59,472 nucleotides of DNA from positions 1 through 59,472 of the forward strand of contig DGDY01000277.1 in assembly GCA_002385675.1 (NCBI GenBank), in the 5' to 3' direction. A program made the translations under genes and the position numbers. The notes beneath the pieces were generated by a model. The model saw only the letters and a list, made by a program, of their open reading frames with translations. It was not told the origin of the DNA and ran no database searches. Shown in pieces: positions 1 to 7,608 of this stretch (positions within the stretch are counted from its first letter, which is position 1; each line of letters starts with the position of its first letter). Source of the stretch: Anaerolineales bacterium UBA3940 (GTDB lineage Bacteria > Chloroflexota > Anaerolineae > Aggregatilineales > UBA3940).

Positions 1-50
1 CTCGTGCTTGTCCTTGAGGATTGATTTATAGAGGCTTCGCCCGAATCCAA

Positions 51-72
51 AAGAGCGCCGCACGGCGCTCTT
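51..72 (-). terminator. Terminator-like hairpin, repeat family copy 1
   Basis: The arms AAGAGCGCCG and CGGCGCTCTT are nearly fully complementary. On the minus strand the hairpin is followed by a T-rich tract (CTTTTGGATT). It lies directly 3' of the tRNA-Lys pseudogene, just as copy 6 lies 3' of the intact tRNA-Lys at 40 kb, so it looks like part of a duplicated tRNA-terminator unit. Confidence 0.6.
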
Positions 73-76
73 CTCA

Positions 77-140
77 TGACTCGCCCAGGACTCGAACCAG
101 GAACCAGTCAACTGCTCTACCGATTGAGCTAGCAGGCCCG
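77..140 (-). pseudogene. tRNA-Lys pseudogene lacking the anticodon
   Basis: Read on the minus strand, this is the tRNA-Lys(CTT) of 40086-40158 with an 11-nt deletion that removes the anticodon and the 3' side of the anticodon stem (CTTAATCAATT in the intact gene). The D arm and the T loop (TTCGAGT) remain. Point changes mispair the acceptor stem and one T-stem position. It cannot decode and is a decayed duplicate. It keeps the same downstream hairpin as the intact gene. The upstream bases 1-50 show no recognisable gene. Confidence 0.8.
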
Positions 141-239
141 CTCATTAAGGGCTAGCGGACACCGACTCGCTGACACTGCCGTTGGAGGCAAACAGGGGGA
201 ACGGCGGCAGCCGCCGTTCCCCCGTGCGTAGCTCGACAG

Positions 240-629
240 TTACTGCACACGCATCTCTACAAGTCCCCTGACCCGCGTGTTGTTCGGGAAGCCCGGCAGC
301 ACACTGCTAAAGCCGCCCTGGTTGCGGAAGGAGACAATGCAGTCGCTGCAGGCGCGAAGGTCGGCGAGCGGTACTTCAACCTCATAGCCGTCTGCGCCTA
401 CCAGAACCACAGTCGTGGCCCCATCCTGCACGCCCGCCTGATCCAGCAGCATGTTCATCGAGACGCCGGTATAGGTCTCCTCTTCACCCGAGTTGTTGGT
501 GCCAACCGCCTCCATGGTTTCCATCGCGCGGACCTCTTCTTCGGTCCACGACATCTCGTTGTCTACCATGCCGGTGATGCTCAAGCCTTGCGCGCCGGTG
601 TCGCCAGCATTGCCTCCGCCGCCGGAGCC
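240..629 (-). pseudogene. 5'-truncated SUOX-fold (molybdopterin-binding-like) domain protein
   Basis: The last ~113 codons before the TAA at 240-242 read as a small sulfite-oxidase-fold domain: SITGMVDNEMSW, YTGVSMNMLLDQAGV, TTVVLVGADGYEVEVPLADL, ending RGLVEMRV. A Gly-rich linker precedes it, as in secreted or lipoprotein versions. The expected signal peptide is missing. Upstream of about 629 the frame runs antisense through an ABC ATPase and no longer looks like protein. The Cys that binds molybdenum cofactor in true SUOX enzymes is absent, so cofactor binding is doubtful. It resembles the small protein at 2145-2642. The coordinates of the 5' break are approximate. Confidence 0.6.
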
Positions 630-1391
630 ATCGCCGCGCCCCTGAGACCAGACACCTCCGCAGCTCCCCGATTCCGCGAGCCGCGGGAGCCGCTGACTCT
701 CTGCGCCGAAGGGGTGACGGTGCAGCTCGGCAGGCGCACCGTTCTGCGCAACCTGAACCTCACGGTGCGCGGTGGCGAGACGGCAGCCATCGTCGGGCGG
801 AACGGCGTCGGTAAGACCACGCTGCTGCGCGCCCTCGGCGGGCTTGTGCCCTACGACGGGCGGATCGACGTCAACGGCGAGCGGCCCGATCTCGGGCTCG
901 TGTTCCAGAACGCCGACCTGCAGTTGTTCAATGCCTCGGTGCGGGATGAAATCCTGTACCGTGTGGACAATCCGGATATGGCGCTCTACGAGCACCTGCT
1001 TGATGTCCTCGGCCTGACTCGCTACGAGAACACCCCGCCGCTTCTGCTGAGCGAGGGCGAAAAGAAGCGCGTGGCCCTCGCCACGGTGCTGCTGAGGCAG
1101 CCCCGCCATGGGGTGCTGTTGGATGAACCCTCGCTGGGGCAGGACCTGCGCCATAAACAGATGCTGCTCCGCGTAGCCCGTGCGCTGAACGACGCAGGCT
1201 ACGTGGTGATTATGACCACCCACGACCTGGCGCTCGCCGCCGGGGTGGATCGAATTATCCTGATGGGGGCTGACGGCTTCGTCGCCGACGGGCCGCCCGG
1301 CGAGGTCTTCGCCGACCACGCCGCCTGGGCCTCGATCGGGCTTTACGTGCCGGACTGGCTGTATGAGGACGGGAGGCTCACCACACTATGA
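588..1391 (+). CDS. ECF-type ABC transporter ATP-binding protein, probably 5'-truncated
   Basis: This is the energising ATPase of an energy-coupling-factor importer. Walker A (GRNGVGKTTLL), Q-loop (VFQNADLQLF), signature (LLSEGEKKRVALA), Walker B (GVLLDEPSLG) and the switch His (MTTHDLALA) are all visible. The stop overlaps the EcfT start (ATGA at 1388-1391). The first ~35 residues are low-complexity and the first ~15 are antisense to the SUOX fragment's linker. The stretch around PLRPDTSAAPRF resembles the linker of tandem-ATPase (YkoD-like) proteins, so the first ATPase half may have been lost. The TTG start at 588 is only the first in-frame option. The ATPase core itself looks intact. Confidence 0.75.
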   Translation: MRAGVASIASAAGAIAAPLRPDTSAAPRFREPREPLTLCAEGVTVQLGRRTVLRNLNLTVRGGETAAIVGRNGVGKTTLLRALGGLVPYDGRIDVNGERPDLGLVFQNADLQLFNASVRDEILYRVDNPDMALYEHLLDVLGLTRYENTPPLLLSEGEKKRVALATVLLRQPRHGVLLDEPSLGQDLRHKQMLLRVARALNDAGYVVIMTTHDLALAAGVDRIILMGADGFVADGPPGEVFADHAAWASIGLYVPDWLYEDGRLTTL

Positions 1392-2128
1392 AACGCCGTC
1401 GCACCACCCCCGGCGCGTGGCAGGTCGACCTCATCGAAAGCTCGCCGCTGCGCCCGGTTGACCCCCGCACCAAGCTGGCGCTCAGCCTGTCGGCGTCGCT
1501 GGCCGTCATGCTGCCGCTCACCCAACTGGTGGTGGCCATCCTAATCTACATCGCCTTCATGGGCTGGGCGCGTGTGCTGAAGGTCGCCGCCCGGCAGGTA
1601 TGGGGGCTGAAGTGGCTGCTGCTCGGCCTGTTCGTCATCGACTGGATCTTCGTCTCGTTGGAGCTTGCTGTATCCATCACCCTGCGTCTGAGCCTGCTGG
1701 CCAGCACCTTCTCGATGTTTTTCGCCACCACGACACCCGCCGAGTTGCGGCTGGCGCTGGAGTGGATGCGTGTGCCGTACCGCTACGCATTCAGCCTGAG
1801 CCTGGCCTTCCAGAGCCTCAGCCTGCTCGACGAGGAGTGGCGAACGATCCGCGAGGCTCAGCAGGCACGCGGCGCCTGGCAGCCGCCGACCGGCTGGCGC
1901 AAGCTGCGTCAGAACATCTCCGACATGATCGCGCTCTCGGTACCGGCCATCGTCCTGGTGACCAAGCGGGCATGGGCCATGACAGAGGCCGCCTACGCAC
2001 GCGGCTTCGACGCGCCACACCGCCGCCCCTACCGGGAGCTTTCCCTGAAACCGTTTGACTGGGCGCTGCTCATCGGGGCAACCCTGATCGGCGTGGGGCT
2101 GATGGCGTGGCGTCTCGTCAGCATTTGA
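1388..2128 (+). CDS. ECF transporter transmembrane component EcfT
   Basis: A 246-residue membrane protein of the EcfT/CbiQ family, which couples the ATPases to a substrate-specific S component. It opens with the family's cytoplasmic segment (SSPLRPVDPRTKLAL), followed by several hydrophobic helices. The coupling-helix motifs are recognisable as REAQQARGAW and TEAAYARGFDAP, two Ala-Arg-Gly type signatures typical of EcfT. It overlaps the ATPase gene by four bases and is followed 16 bases later by the SUOX-fold gene, so it is translationally coupled within the operon. The substrate cannot be read from this subunit. Confidence 0.88.
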   Translation: MKRRRTTPGAWQVDLIESSPLRPVDPRTKLALSLSASLAVMLPLTQLVVAILIYIAFMGWARVLKVAARQVWGLKWLLLGLFVIDWIFVSLELAVSITLRLSLLASTFSMFFATTTPAELRLALEWMRVPYRYAFSLSLAFQSLSLLDEEWRTIREAQQARGAWQPPTGWRKLRQNISDMIALSVPAIVLVTKRAWAMTEAAYARGFDAPHRRPYRELSLKPFDWALLIGATLIGVGLMAWRLVSI

Positions 2129-2144
2129 CTCTGGAGGAGGCTGT

Positions 2145-2642
2145 ATGTCACAGCGAACGCGCATCTTAATCGCCCTGCTGGCCATCGTCGTCATGGTCGG
2201 CGGAGTGCTTGGCGGCGACCTGATCCGCCGCAGCCAGCAGGCCGCGGCCCGGCCCGACCTGCCGCCGGGGGCCATCCCCATCTACATGGACGGCTCGCTT
2301 GTGGCAGGCTTCGTCCCCGACGACCTCAACCAGCTTGAGGAGGTCAGCTTTGTCGACGCCGAGGAGGGCAAGACCCAGCAGGGCTGGCTGCTGCGTGACG
2401 TCCTCATGCTCACCCTCGACGGCGTCGCTCTCGACCCCGGCATGACGATCATCGTGAGCAGCAGCAGCCGCGGCAAGTCCGCGAGCATGGTCTGGGCCGA
2501 GGTCAATGATGTGGAAAACATGGTCATGTTCGATGTCTCAGGGCGCGGCACCCTCAAGCTGGTGTCACGCGGCCTGGAACGTCTCGATGTGCGCGATGAG
2601 TGGGTGCAGGACGTAGACCGTATCGAGATCGTTTCGTCATGA
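2145..2642 (+). CDS. Membrane-anchored SUOX-fold small protein in ECF operon
   Basis: The 165-residue protein has one N-terminal membrane segment (about residues 6-24) and an extracytoplasmic domain resembling the sulfite-oxidase/molybdopterin-binding fold: GWLLRDVLMLTLDGV, TIIVSSSSRGKSASM and the ending DEWVQDVDRIEI. No Cys is present, so it cannot be a classical Mo ligand domain. A strong ribosome-binding site (GGAGGAGG) precedes the ATG at 2145. Its place between EcfT and the S component suggests an extracellular substrate-handling or scavenging partner. That role is inference, and similarity to the fold is weak. Confidence 0.6.
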   Translation: MSQRTRILIALLAIVVMVGGVLGGDLIRRSQQAAARPDLPPGAIPIYMDGSLVAGFVPDDLNQLEEVSFVDAEEGKTQQGWLLRDVLMLTLDGVALDPGMTIIVSSSSRGKSASMVWAEVNDVENMVMFDVSGRGTLKLVSRGLERLDVRDEWVQDVDRIEIVSS

Positions 2643-2672
2643 GCGCGGTCAAACCGCGAGAGAGGGAGCAAC

Positions 2673-3254
2673 ATGTCAACTGACAGCCCGCAGCAAGTCA
2701 AACTGCCAGCCAGGGAGCCCTACTTCACGACGTTCGAGCTGATTCTGCTGGCGATTCTGGCGGCGCTCATCGTCGTGGCGAAGATCGCGCTGCGCCTGCC
2801 GCTGCGCCTGCCCGGCCACTCAGGTCTCTTCTGGATGGCCATTATCGTCGTCGCGGCGGGTATCGTCCCCAAGCGCGGGGCAGCCAGCCTGGTCGGGCTG
2901 ACGTCCGCGATCATCGCCGCCTTCATGGGGCTTGGCGACTTCGGCGCGCTGAACACGTTTCTGTCATACCTGGTGGTCGGTATCGGGACCGATCTCGCGT
3001 TGATGCTGCTCGGCAAGCCGGACCAGATAGTCATAGCTGCGCTGGCGGCAACGCTGGGCCACCTGGGGAAGTTCGTCGTGAAGTGGGTGTTCGGGCTCAT
3101 CACTGGCGCACCCATCGGCTTTGTGACGCTGGGCCTCGCGTGGGCCGCCGCCGGCTACATTGTATGGGGGGCGCTGGGCGGGATACTCGGCGCGCTGACG
3201 CTCAAGGCGCTTCACCGGGCGGGGTTCTTCGCCTACCTGGCTGAGAAGCGGTGA
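2673..3254 (+). CDS. ECF transporter S component (substrate unknown)
   Basis: A 193-residue protein with about six hydrophobic helices. The small size, position after EcfT and segments such as LPGHSGLFWMAIIVVAAGIVPKRG followed by a Gly-rich helix fit a substrate-specific S component. I do not recognise a substrate-defining motif. The neighbouring molybdenum-related genes (PBP-like regulator, MOP operon, SUOX-fold proteins) make a cofactor or cofactor precursor an attractive but unproven substrate. It is the last gene of the operon and ends just before a terminator-like hairpin. Confidence 0.7.
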   Translation: MSTDSPQQVKLPAREPYFTTFELILLAILAALIVVAKIALRLPLRLPGHSGLFWMAIIVVAAGIVPKRGAASLVGLTSAIIAAFMGLGDFGALNTFLSYLVVGIGTDLALMLLGKPDQIVIAALAATLGHLGKFVVKWVFGLITGAPIGFVTLGLAWAAAGYIVWGALGGILGALTLKALHRAGFFAYLAEKR

Positions 3255-3297
3255 TGCGGCTGCCTGTTTCAGCAGCCAGATGGTAGGATCGAAATCA

Positions 3298-3322
3298 AAA
3301 AGAGCGCCGTGCGGCGCTCTTT
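3298..3322. terminator. Bidirectional terminator hairpin, repeat family copy 2
   Basis: AGAGCGCCG and CGGCGCTCT arms are flanked by an A-run on one side and TTT on the other, following GAAATCAA. It lies between the convergent S-component gene (ends 3254) and the regulator gene (ends 3377), so it can stop transcription from both sides. Confidence 0.75.
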
Positions 3323-3376
3323 ATCGTTTCCCCAGTCCGCACGGGCGAGGACGTGACGGAGGGGCTATGCGTGCGA

Positions 3377-4456
3377 TCACTCCACCCACTCTACCCTGCC
3401 CGTCTCCTCCACCTCGTAGCCGCCAAGATCCAGAATGGCCGCCTTCGCTTCGTCCGAGTTCAGCCAGGCAACAAGCCTCTGGATCACCGGCAGTTCCCAC
3501 ACTTCAGCCGGAATGACCAGATCATAGCGTTCGGTGGTCAGGCGGATAAAGTCGAGGCCATAGGCCAGGGCAGCCGCCTCTACGGCGAGCCCCACATCCG
3601 CGCGCTTCTCGGCGACAGCCCCCGCGACTTCAAGATGCGTATTTACCTCATCCCCGTAACCGTTAATCGCCTCGGCGGACAGGCCAAGCTCCTCAAGCTG
3701 GGCTTCGAGCCATACACGGGTCCCGGCGCCCCACTGCCGGTTAATGAAACGCACATCCGGGCGCACGAGGTCCCGCAGACCGGTAATCCCTGCAGGGTTG
3801 CCGTGAGGCACGATCAAACCCAGCCGGCGGTGGCCGAGCGTGAGGAGCGCAATGCGACGTCCCGGCAGGAGCTGCTTGACGTGTGCGCGGTTGTACGTCC
3901 CCGTCTCTCTATCCCAGAGGTGGCAGCCGGCGATATCCGCGCCATACCGGGCCAGCGCCATCAACCCGCCGAAACTCCCGACGAACGTCAGCTTGAGGAT
4001 GTAGTCGGGTGCAAGCGCGCTGATCCGGCTGGCCAGCATCGAGATGATCGGGTCATGGCTGCCAACGAAGCGCAGCACCTGCTGCGAGGCAGTAGCGGGC
4101 AGTTCGACGCGCACCTGCCAGCGATCGAGGACCTCATGCATGGCCGAATCCACTTCGTGTGGCGAGTACCCGGCTGCCAGCACGCCCAGCAGAAACGCCT
4201 CCAGTTGGTTGACAAGCGTTGCACGCCGCAGAGGGGTGTGCATTTCCCCCCGCTCTGCCACCCGGCTGCCCTGCCCCACCTGCGAAACGATGAGACCCTG
4301 CGCAGCAAGCTCCCGATAGGCACGCTGAACCGTGCCCGGCGCACAGCCCCACCGCTCGGACATCTCGCGCACGGACGGCAGTGGGTCGCCGGGCTTGAGG
4401 CTGCCATCAAGGATCTGACGCCTCACCGAATCGGCAATCTTGCCAAAGAGCGCCAT
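3377..4456 (-). CDS. GntR-type HTH regulator with C-terminal PBP-like ligand domain
   Basis: Residues 1-75 form a GntR winged helix (DSVRRQILDGSLKPGDPLPSVREM, then a recognition region and RAYRELAAQGLIVSQVGQGSRV). The remainder, from about residue 125, is a periplasmic-binding-protein-like domain of the PF12727 type (LRFVGSHDPIISMLA, GSFGGLMALARYGADIAGCHL, INRQWGAGTRVWLE). That domain also occurs with molybdopterin-biosynthesis proteins and is thought to sense molybdate-like or tungstate-like ligands. The start is supported by GGAGG upstream. It is divergent from the MOP operon, so control of that molybdoenzyme operon, and possibly the ECF operon, is the obvious inference. Confidence 0.82.
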   Translation of the reverse strand: MALFGKIADSVRRQILDGSLKPGDPLPSVREMSERWGCAPGTVQRAYRELAAQGLIVSQVGQGSRVAERGEMHTPLRRATLVNQLEAFLLGVLAAGYSPHEVDSAMHEVLDRWQVRVELPATASQQVLRFVGSHDPIISMLASRISALAPDYILKLTFVGSFGGLMALARYGADIAGCHLWDRETGTYNRAHVKQLLPGRRIALLTLGHRRLGLIVPHGNPAGITGLRDLVRPDVRFINRQWGAGTRVWLEAQLEELGLSAEAINGYGDEVNTHLEVAGAVAEKRADVGLAVEAAALAYGLDFIRLTTERYDLVIPAEVWELPVIQRLVAWLNSDEAKAAILDLGGYEVEETGRVEWVE

Positions 4457-4493
4457 GAAGGCCTCCTGCTATAACCTGTAACGAGTGACGGAC

Positions 4494-4503
4494 TATCTAG
4501 ATA
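4494..4503. promoter_or_regulatory. Perfect palindrome TATCTAGATA, possible operator
   Basis: This 10-bp palindrome sits in the divergent intergenic region just upstream of the TTGACA element of the MOP-operon promoter. It is followed by TATCAGGTGTATCAGATCAT, an imperfect direct repeat. The position suits a binding site for the adjacent HTH/PBP regulator. Only the sequence symmetry is observed; the regulator pairing is inferred. Confidence 0.4.
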
Positions 4504-4528
4504 AAGCGTATCAGGTGTATCAGATCAT

Positions 4529-4558
4529 TTGACACACCTTTCCAATTGGGCTTATACT
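4529..4558 (+). promoter_or_regulatory. Sigma70-type promoter of the MOP operon
   Basis: TTGACA (4529-4534) and TATACT (4553-4558) are separated by 18 bases. Transcription would begin near 4565, leaving an unusually long leader of about 205 bases before the ATG at 4771. The leader contains small inverted repeats (ACAGGCGCTCCTGT near 4660). I recognise no known riboswitch in it. Confidence 0.65.
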
Positions 4559-4770
4559 GTCGATAGCGAACGGCTTGTGAAATTTTGAATATTATACCGC
4601 TAACCAAGCCGGTTGACTTTAGCTCGTACGTCATGGGTCCCTGATTAACCAGCCCGTTACTCCAGACAGGCGCTCCTGTTGCTGCGCGGATGTGTGGCTT
4701 CGGGTGTGCCTGTATCCAATTATGCCCGTTTCCACACTTTCCACACATAGTTCTACATTGGGAGGCAAGA

Positions 4771-7521
4771 ATGCAAAAACTCAACCTCGTCGTCAACGGG
4801 CGACCACAGTCGGTGGTGGTGTACCCCGAAACCACCCTCATGGATGTCCTCCGCAAGCAATTGCTGCTGACAGGGACCAAGGACGGTTGCGAGGAAGGCC
4901 ACTGCGGCTCTTGCGCGGTGCTGGTCAATGGCAAGTATACACTGGCCTGCATCACGAAGATGAACCGTATCCCCGATGGTGCTGAAATCCTGACGGTCGA
5001 GGGCATCGGCCAGCCGGGCAACCTGCACCCCATTCAGAAGGCGTTCATCCTGCATGGCGCGCCCCAGTGTGGGTTCTGCACGCCGGGCTTCGTCGTCTCC
5101 TCCTATGCGCTACTGCTGGAGAACCCCAACCCCACCCGCGAAGAGGTGCGGGCCTGGTTCCACAAGCGGCACAATGTCTGCCGCTGCAACGGCTACAAGC
5201 CTTACGTCGACGCGGTGATGGATGCGGCGAAGGTGCTGCGCGGCGAGATGGATGAGTCGGAGCTGGAGTACCGCCCCGAAGAAGAGAACCGCGTCTGGGG
5301 CACGAGCCGTCCGCGTCCGTCGGCTGAGGCCAAAGTCACCGGCACGCTCGACTATGGCTCCGACCTCGGTCTCAAGCTGCCCCCCAACACGCTGCGCCTG
5401 GCACTGGTTCAGGCGAAGGTGTCGCACGCCAACATTCTCCGCATTGATACCAGCGAAGCGGAGAAGATGCCCGGCGTGTACGCCGTGCTGACGCACAAGG
5501 ACGTCAAGGGCAAGAACCGCATCACCGGCCTCATCACCTTCCCGACGAACAAGGGCGATGGTTGGGATCGGCCCATCCTGTGCGATGAGAAGGTCTTCCA
5601 GTACGGTGACGCCATCGCCATCGTCTGCGCGGACACCGAGGAAAACGCCCGCGCCGCCGCTGAGAAGGTGGTCGTCGAGCTTGAAGAACTGCCGGCGTAC
5701 ATGAGCGCGCCCGCCGCGATGGCCGAGGACGCCATCGAGATCCACCCGGGCACGCCCAATGTGTACTACGAGCAGAAGATCGCCAAGGGCGAGGACACTG
5801 GCCCGCTGATGGAGAAGGCCGCGTATGTGGTCGAGGGCGAGTACTACAGCCAGCGCCAGCCACACCTGACCATCGAGCCGGACGTGGGCTTTGCCTACTT
5901 CGATGAGGAAGGTCGCCTGACCATCCACTCCAAGAGCATCGGTCTGTACCTGCACCACGCCATGATCGCCCCCGGCCTGGGCATCGAGCCGGAGAAGCTC
6001 CGCCTGGTGCTGAACCCCGCCGGTGCGACCTTCGGCTATAAGTTCAGCCCGACGATGGAAGCCCTGCTCGGCGTTGCCGCGATGGCAACAGGCCGCCCGG
6101 TGTTCCTGCGCTACAACTACGAGCAGCACATGCAGTACACCGGCAAACGCTCGCCCTTCTGGATGAAGCTCAAGTTTGGGGCGGACGAAAACGGCAAGAT
6201 CATCGCGATGGAAAGCGACTGGTCCGTCGACCACGGCCCCTACTCCGAGTTTGGCGACCTGCTGACGCTGCGCGGCGCCCAGTTCATGGGTGCTGGCTAT
6301 GACATCCCCAACATCCGCGGTACGGGGCGCACCGTCTGCACCAACCACGTATGGGGTGCGGCGTTCCGCGGCTATGGTGCCCCGGAGGCGCTCGTCGCGA
6401 GCGAGAGCCTGATCGACGAACTGGCCGAGAAGATGGGCATCGACCCGCTGGAGTTGCGCTACCGGAACGTGTACCGCCCCGGTTCGACAACCCCCACTGG
6501 CCAGGAGCCGGACGCTTACAGCCTGCCGCAGATGATCGACATCCTGCGCCCGAAGTACGAAGCTGCGCTTAAGCGGGCAAAGGAGAACTCGACCGACGAG
6601 CACAAGAAGGGCGTCGGCGTGTCCATCGGCATCTACGGCTGCGGCCTGGACGGTCCGGACAGCGCTGAAGCCTGGGCCGAGATCACCCCGGACGGCGTGG
6701 TCATCTCCACCACCTGGCAGGATCACGGCCAGGGCGCGGACATGGGCGCGCTGGGTACCGCTCATGAGGCGCTGCGGCCTATGGGCATCCGGCCTGAGCA
6801 GATCAAGCTGGTTCTGAATGACACCGCGCTCGCTCCCAACGGCGGCCCCTCGGGCGGCAGCCGCAGCCAGGTCGTGATCGGTAACGCGATCAAGAACGCC
6901 TGCGAGCAGCTCGTCCAGGCAGCGAAGAAGGAATGCGGCTGCTATCGCACCTACGATGAGTTCGTCGCCGATGGGCTGCCGCTGCGCTACGTGGGTAGCT
7001 GGACCGCCTCGGCGGCGACGAACTGCGACGAGAACGCGCAGGGCGCGCCGTTCGTGGTCTACATGTACGGTGTGTTCATGGCCGAAGTCGACGTCGCGGT
7101 CAAGACCGGCAAGACGACGGTCGAGAAGCTGACAATCGTCGCGGATGTCGGCAAGATCAATAATAAGCTCGTCGTGGACGGGCAGATCTACGGTGGTCTG
7201 GCGCAGGGTGTCGGCCTGGCGCTCAGCGAGGACTTCGAGGACATCGAGAAGCACTCGTCGCTGCGCGGCGCCGGTGTGCCGTATGCCCGTGACATCCCGG
7301 ATGACATCGAGATCATCTACGTGGAGACCCCGCGCGAATATGGCCCCTTCGGCGCCGCCGGTGTGGGCGAGCTCCCGCTGACCTCACCGCACATCGCCAT
7401 CATCAACGCGATCAACAACGCGGTTGGGGTACGCATCCGGCACCTGCCGGCCTACCCGGAGAAGGTGCTGGCCGCGTTGGCTGCACGTTCTGCGGCGGAA
7501 GCCGTGCCGGCCAACGACTAG
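4771..7521 (+). CDS. mop: MOP-type molybdopterin aldehyde oxidoreductase ([2Fe-2S] + Mo, no FAD)
   Basis: The 916-residue enzyme matches the length and layout of Desulfovibrio aldehyde oxidoreductase (about 907 residues). A plant-type [2Fe-2S] domain comes first (CEEGHCGSCAV, then a fourth Cys near residue 60), then a helical [2Fe-2S] domain (CGFCTPG, CRCNGY, residues ~100-145), then the two large molybdopterin domains. Cofactor loops (WQDHGQGADMG, GGPSGGSRSQVV) and the catalytic Glu in GVGELPLTSP are present. It presumably oxidises aldehydes to acids in the cytoplasm. The start at 4771 is chosen because GGAGG lies 8 bases upstream and residue 1 matches the family start. It heads a tightly packed seven-gene operon. 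Confidence 0.92.
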   Translation: MQKLNLVVNGRPQSVVVYPETTLMDVLRKQLLLTGTKDGCEEGHCGSCAVLVNGKYTLACITKMNRIPDGAEILTVEGIGQPGNLHPIQKAFILHGAPQCGFCTPGFVVSSYALLLENPNPTREEVRAWFHKRHNVCRCNGYKPYVDAVMDAAKVLRGEMDESELEYRPEEENRVWGTSRPRPSAEAKVTGTLDYGSDLGLKLPPNTLRLALVQAKVSHANILRIDTSEAEKMPGVYAVLTHKDVKGKNRITGLITFPTNKGDGWDRPILCDEKVFQYGDAIAIVCADTEENARAAAEKVVVELEELPAYMSAPAAMAEDAIEIHPGTPNVYYEQKIAKGEDTGPLMEKAAYVVEGEYYSQRQPHLTIEPDVGFAYFDEEGRLTIHSKSIGLYLHHAMIAPGLGIEPEKLRLVLNPAGATFGYKFSPTMEALLGVAAMATGRPVFLRYNYEQHMQYTGKRSPFWMKLKFGADENGKIIAMESDWSVDHGPYSEFGDLLTLRGAQFMGAGYDIPNIRGTGRTVCTNHVWGAAFRGYGAPEALVASESLIDELAEKMGIDPLELRYRNVYRPGSTTPTGQEPDAYSLPQMIDILRPKYEAALKRAKENSTDEHKKGVGVSIGIYGCGLDGPDSAEAWAEITPDGVVISTTWQDHGQGADMGALGTAHEALRPMGIRPEQIKLVLNDTALAPNGGPSGGSRSQVVIGNAIKNACEQLVQAAKKECGCYRTYDEFVADGLPLRYVGSWTASAATNCDENAQGAPFVVYMYGVFMAEVDVAVKTGKTTVEKLTIVADVGKINNKLVVDGQIYGGLAQGVGLALSEDFEDIEKHSSLRGAGVPYARDIPDDIEIIYVETPREYGPFGAAGVGELPLTSPHIAIINAINNAVGVRIRHLPAYPEKVLAALAARSAAEAVPAND

Positions 7522-7551
7522 CCGGTCGCGCCGTTTGCTGACCGTATAAAC

Positions 7552-7586
7552 GAGAGGTGAGCGGTACGCGTAGCCGCTCACCTCTC
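7552..7586 (+). promoter_or_regulatory. Perfect 13-bp stem-loop between mop and the next gene
   Basis: GAGAGGTGAGCGG and CCGCTCACCTCTC pair perfectly around a nine-base loop, with no following T-run. Within an operon this suggests an mRNA-stabilising or processing hairpin that keeps the mop message more abundant than the downstream genes, or a weak attenuator. It lies in the only sizeable gap of the operon. Confidence 0.6.
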
Positions 7587-7608
7587 AGTTAGCCAGGTTG
7601 ATCTCCAG

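Noticed and set aside
77..140. A functional second tRNA-Lys
   Set aside because: The anticodon and half of the anticodon stem are deleted and other stems are mispaired.
4565..4770. Molybdenum-cofactor riboswitch in the mop leader
   Set aside because: I could not match the conserved Moco RNA core by eye; only small hairpins are visible.
5110..7254. A 714-codon minus-strand frame inside mop
   Set aside because: It is antisense to a clearly conserved molybdoenzyme and has shadow composition (Asp/Arg/Val/His-rich, no motifs).
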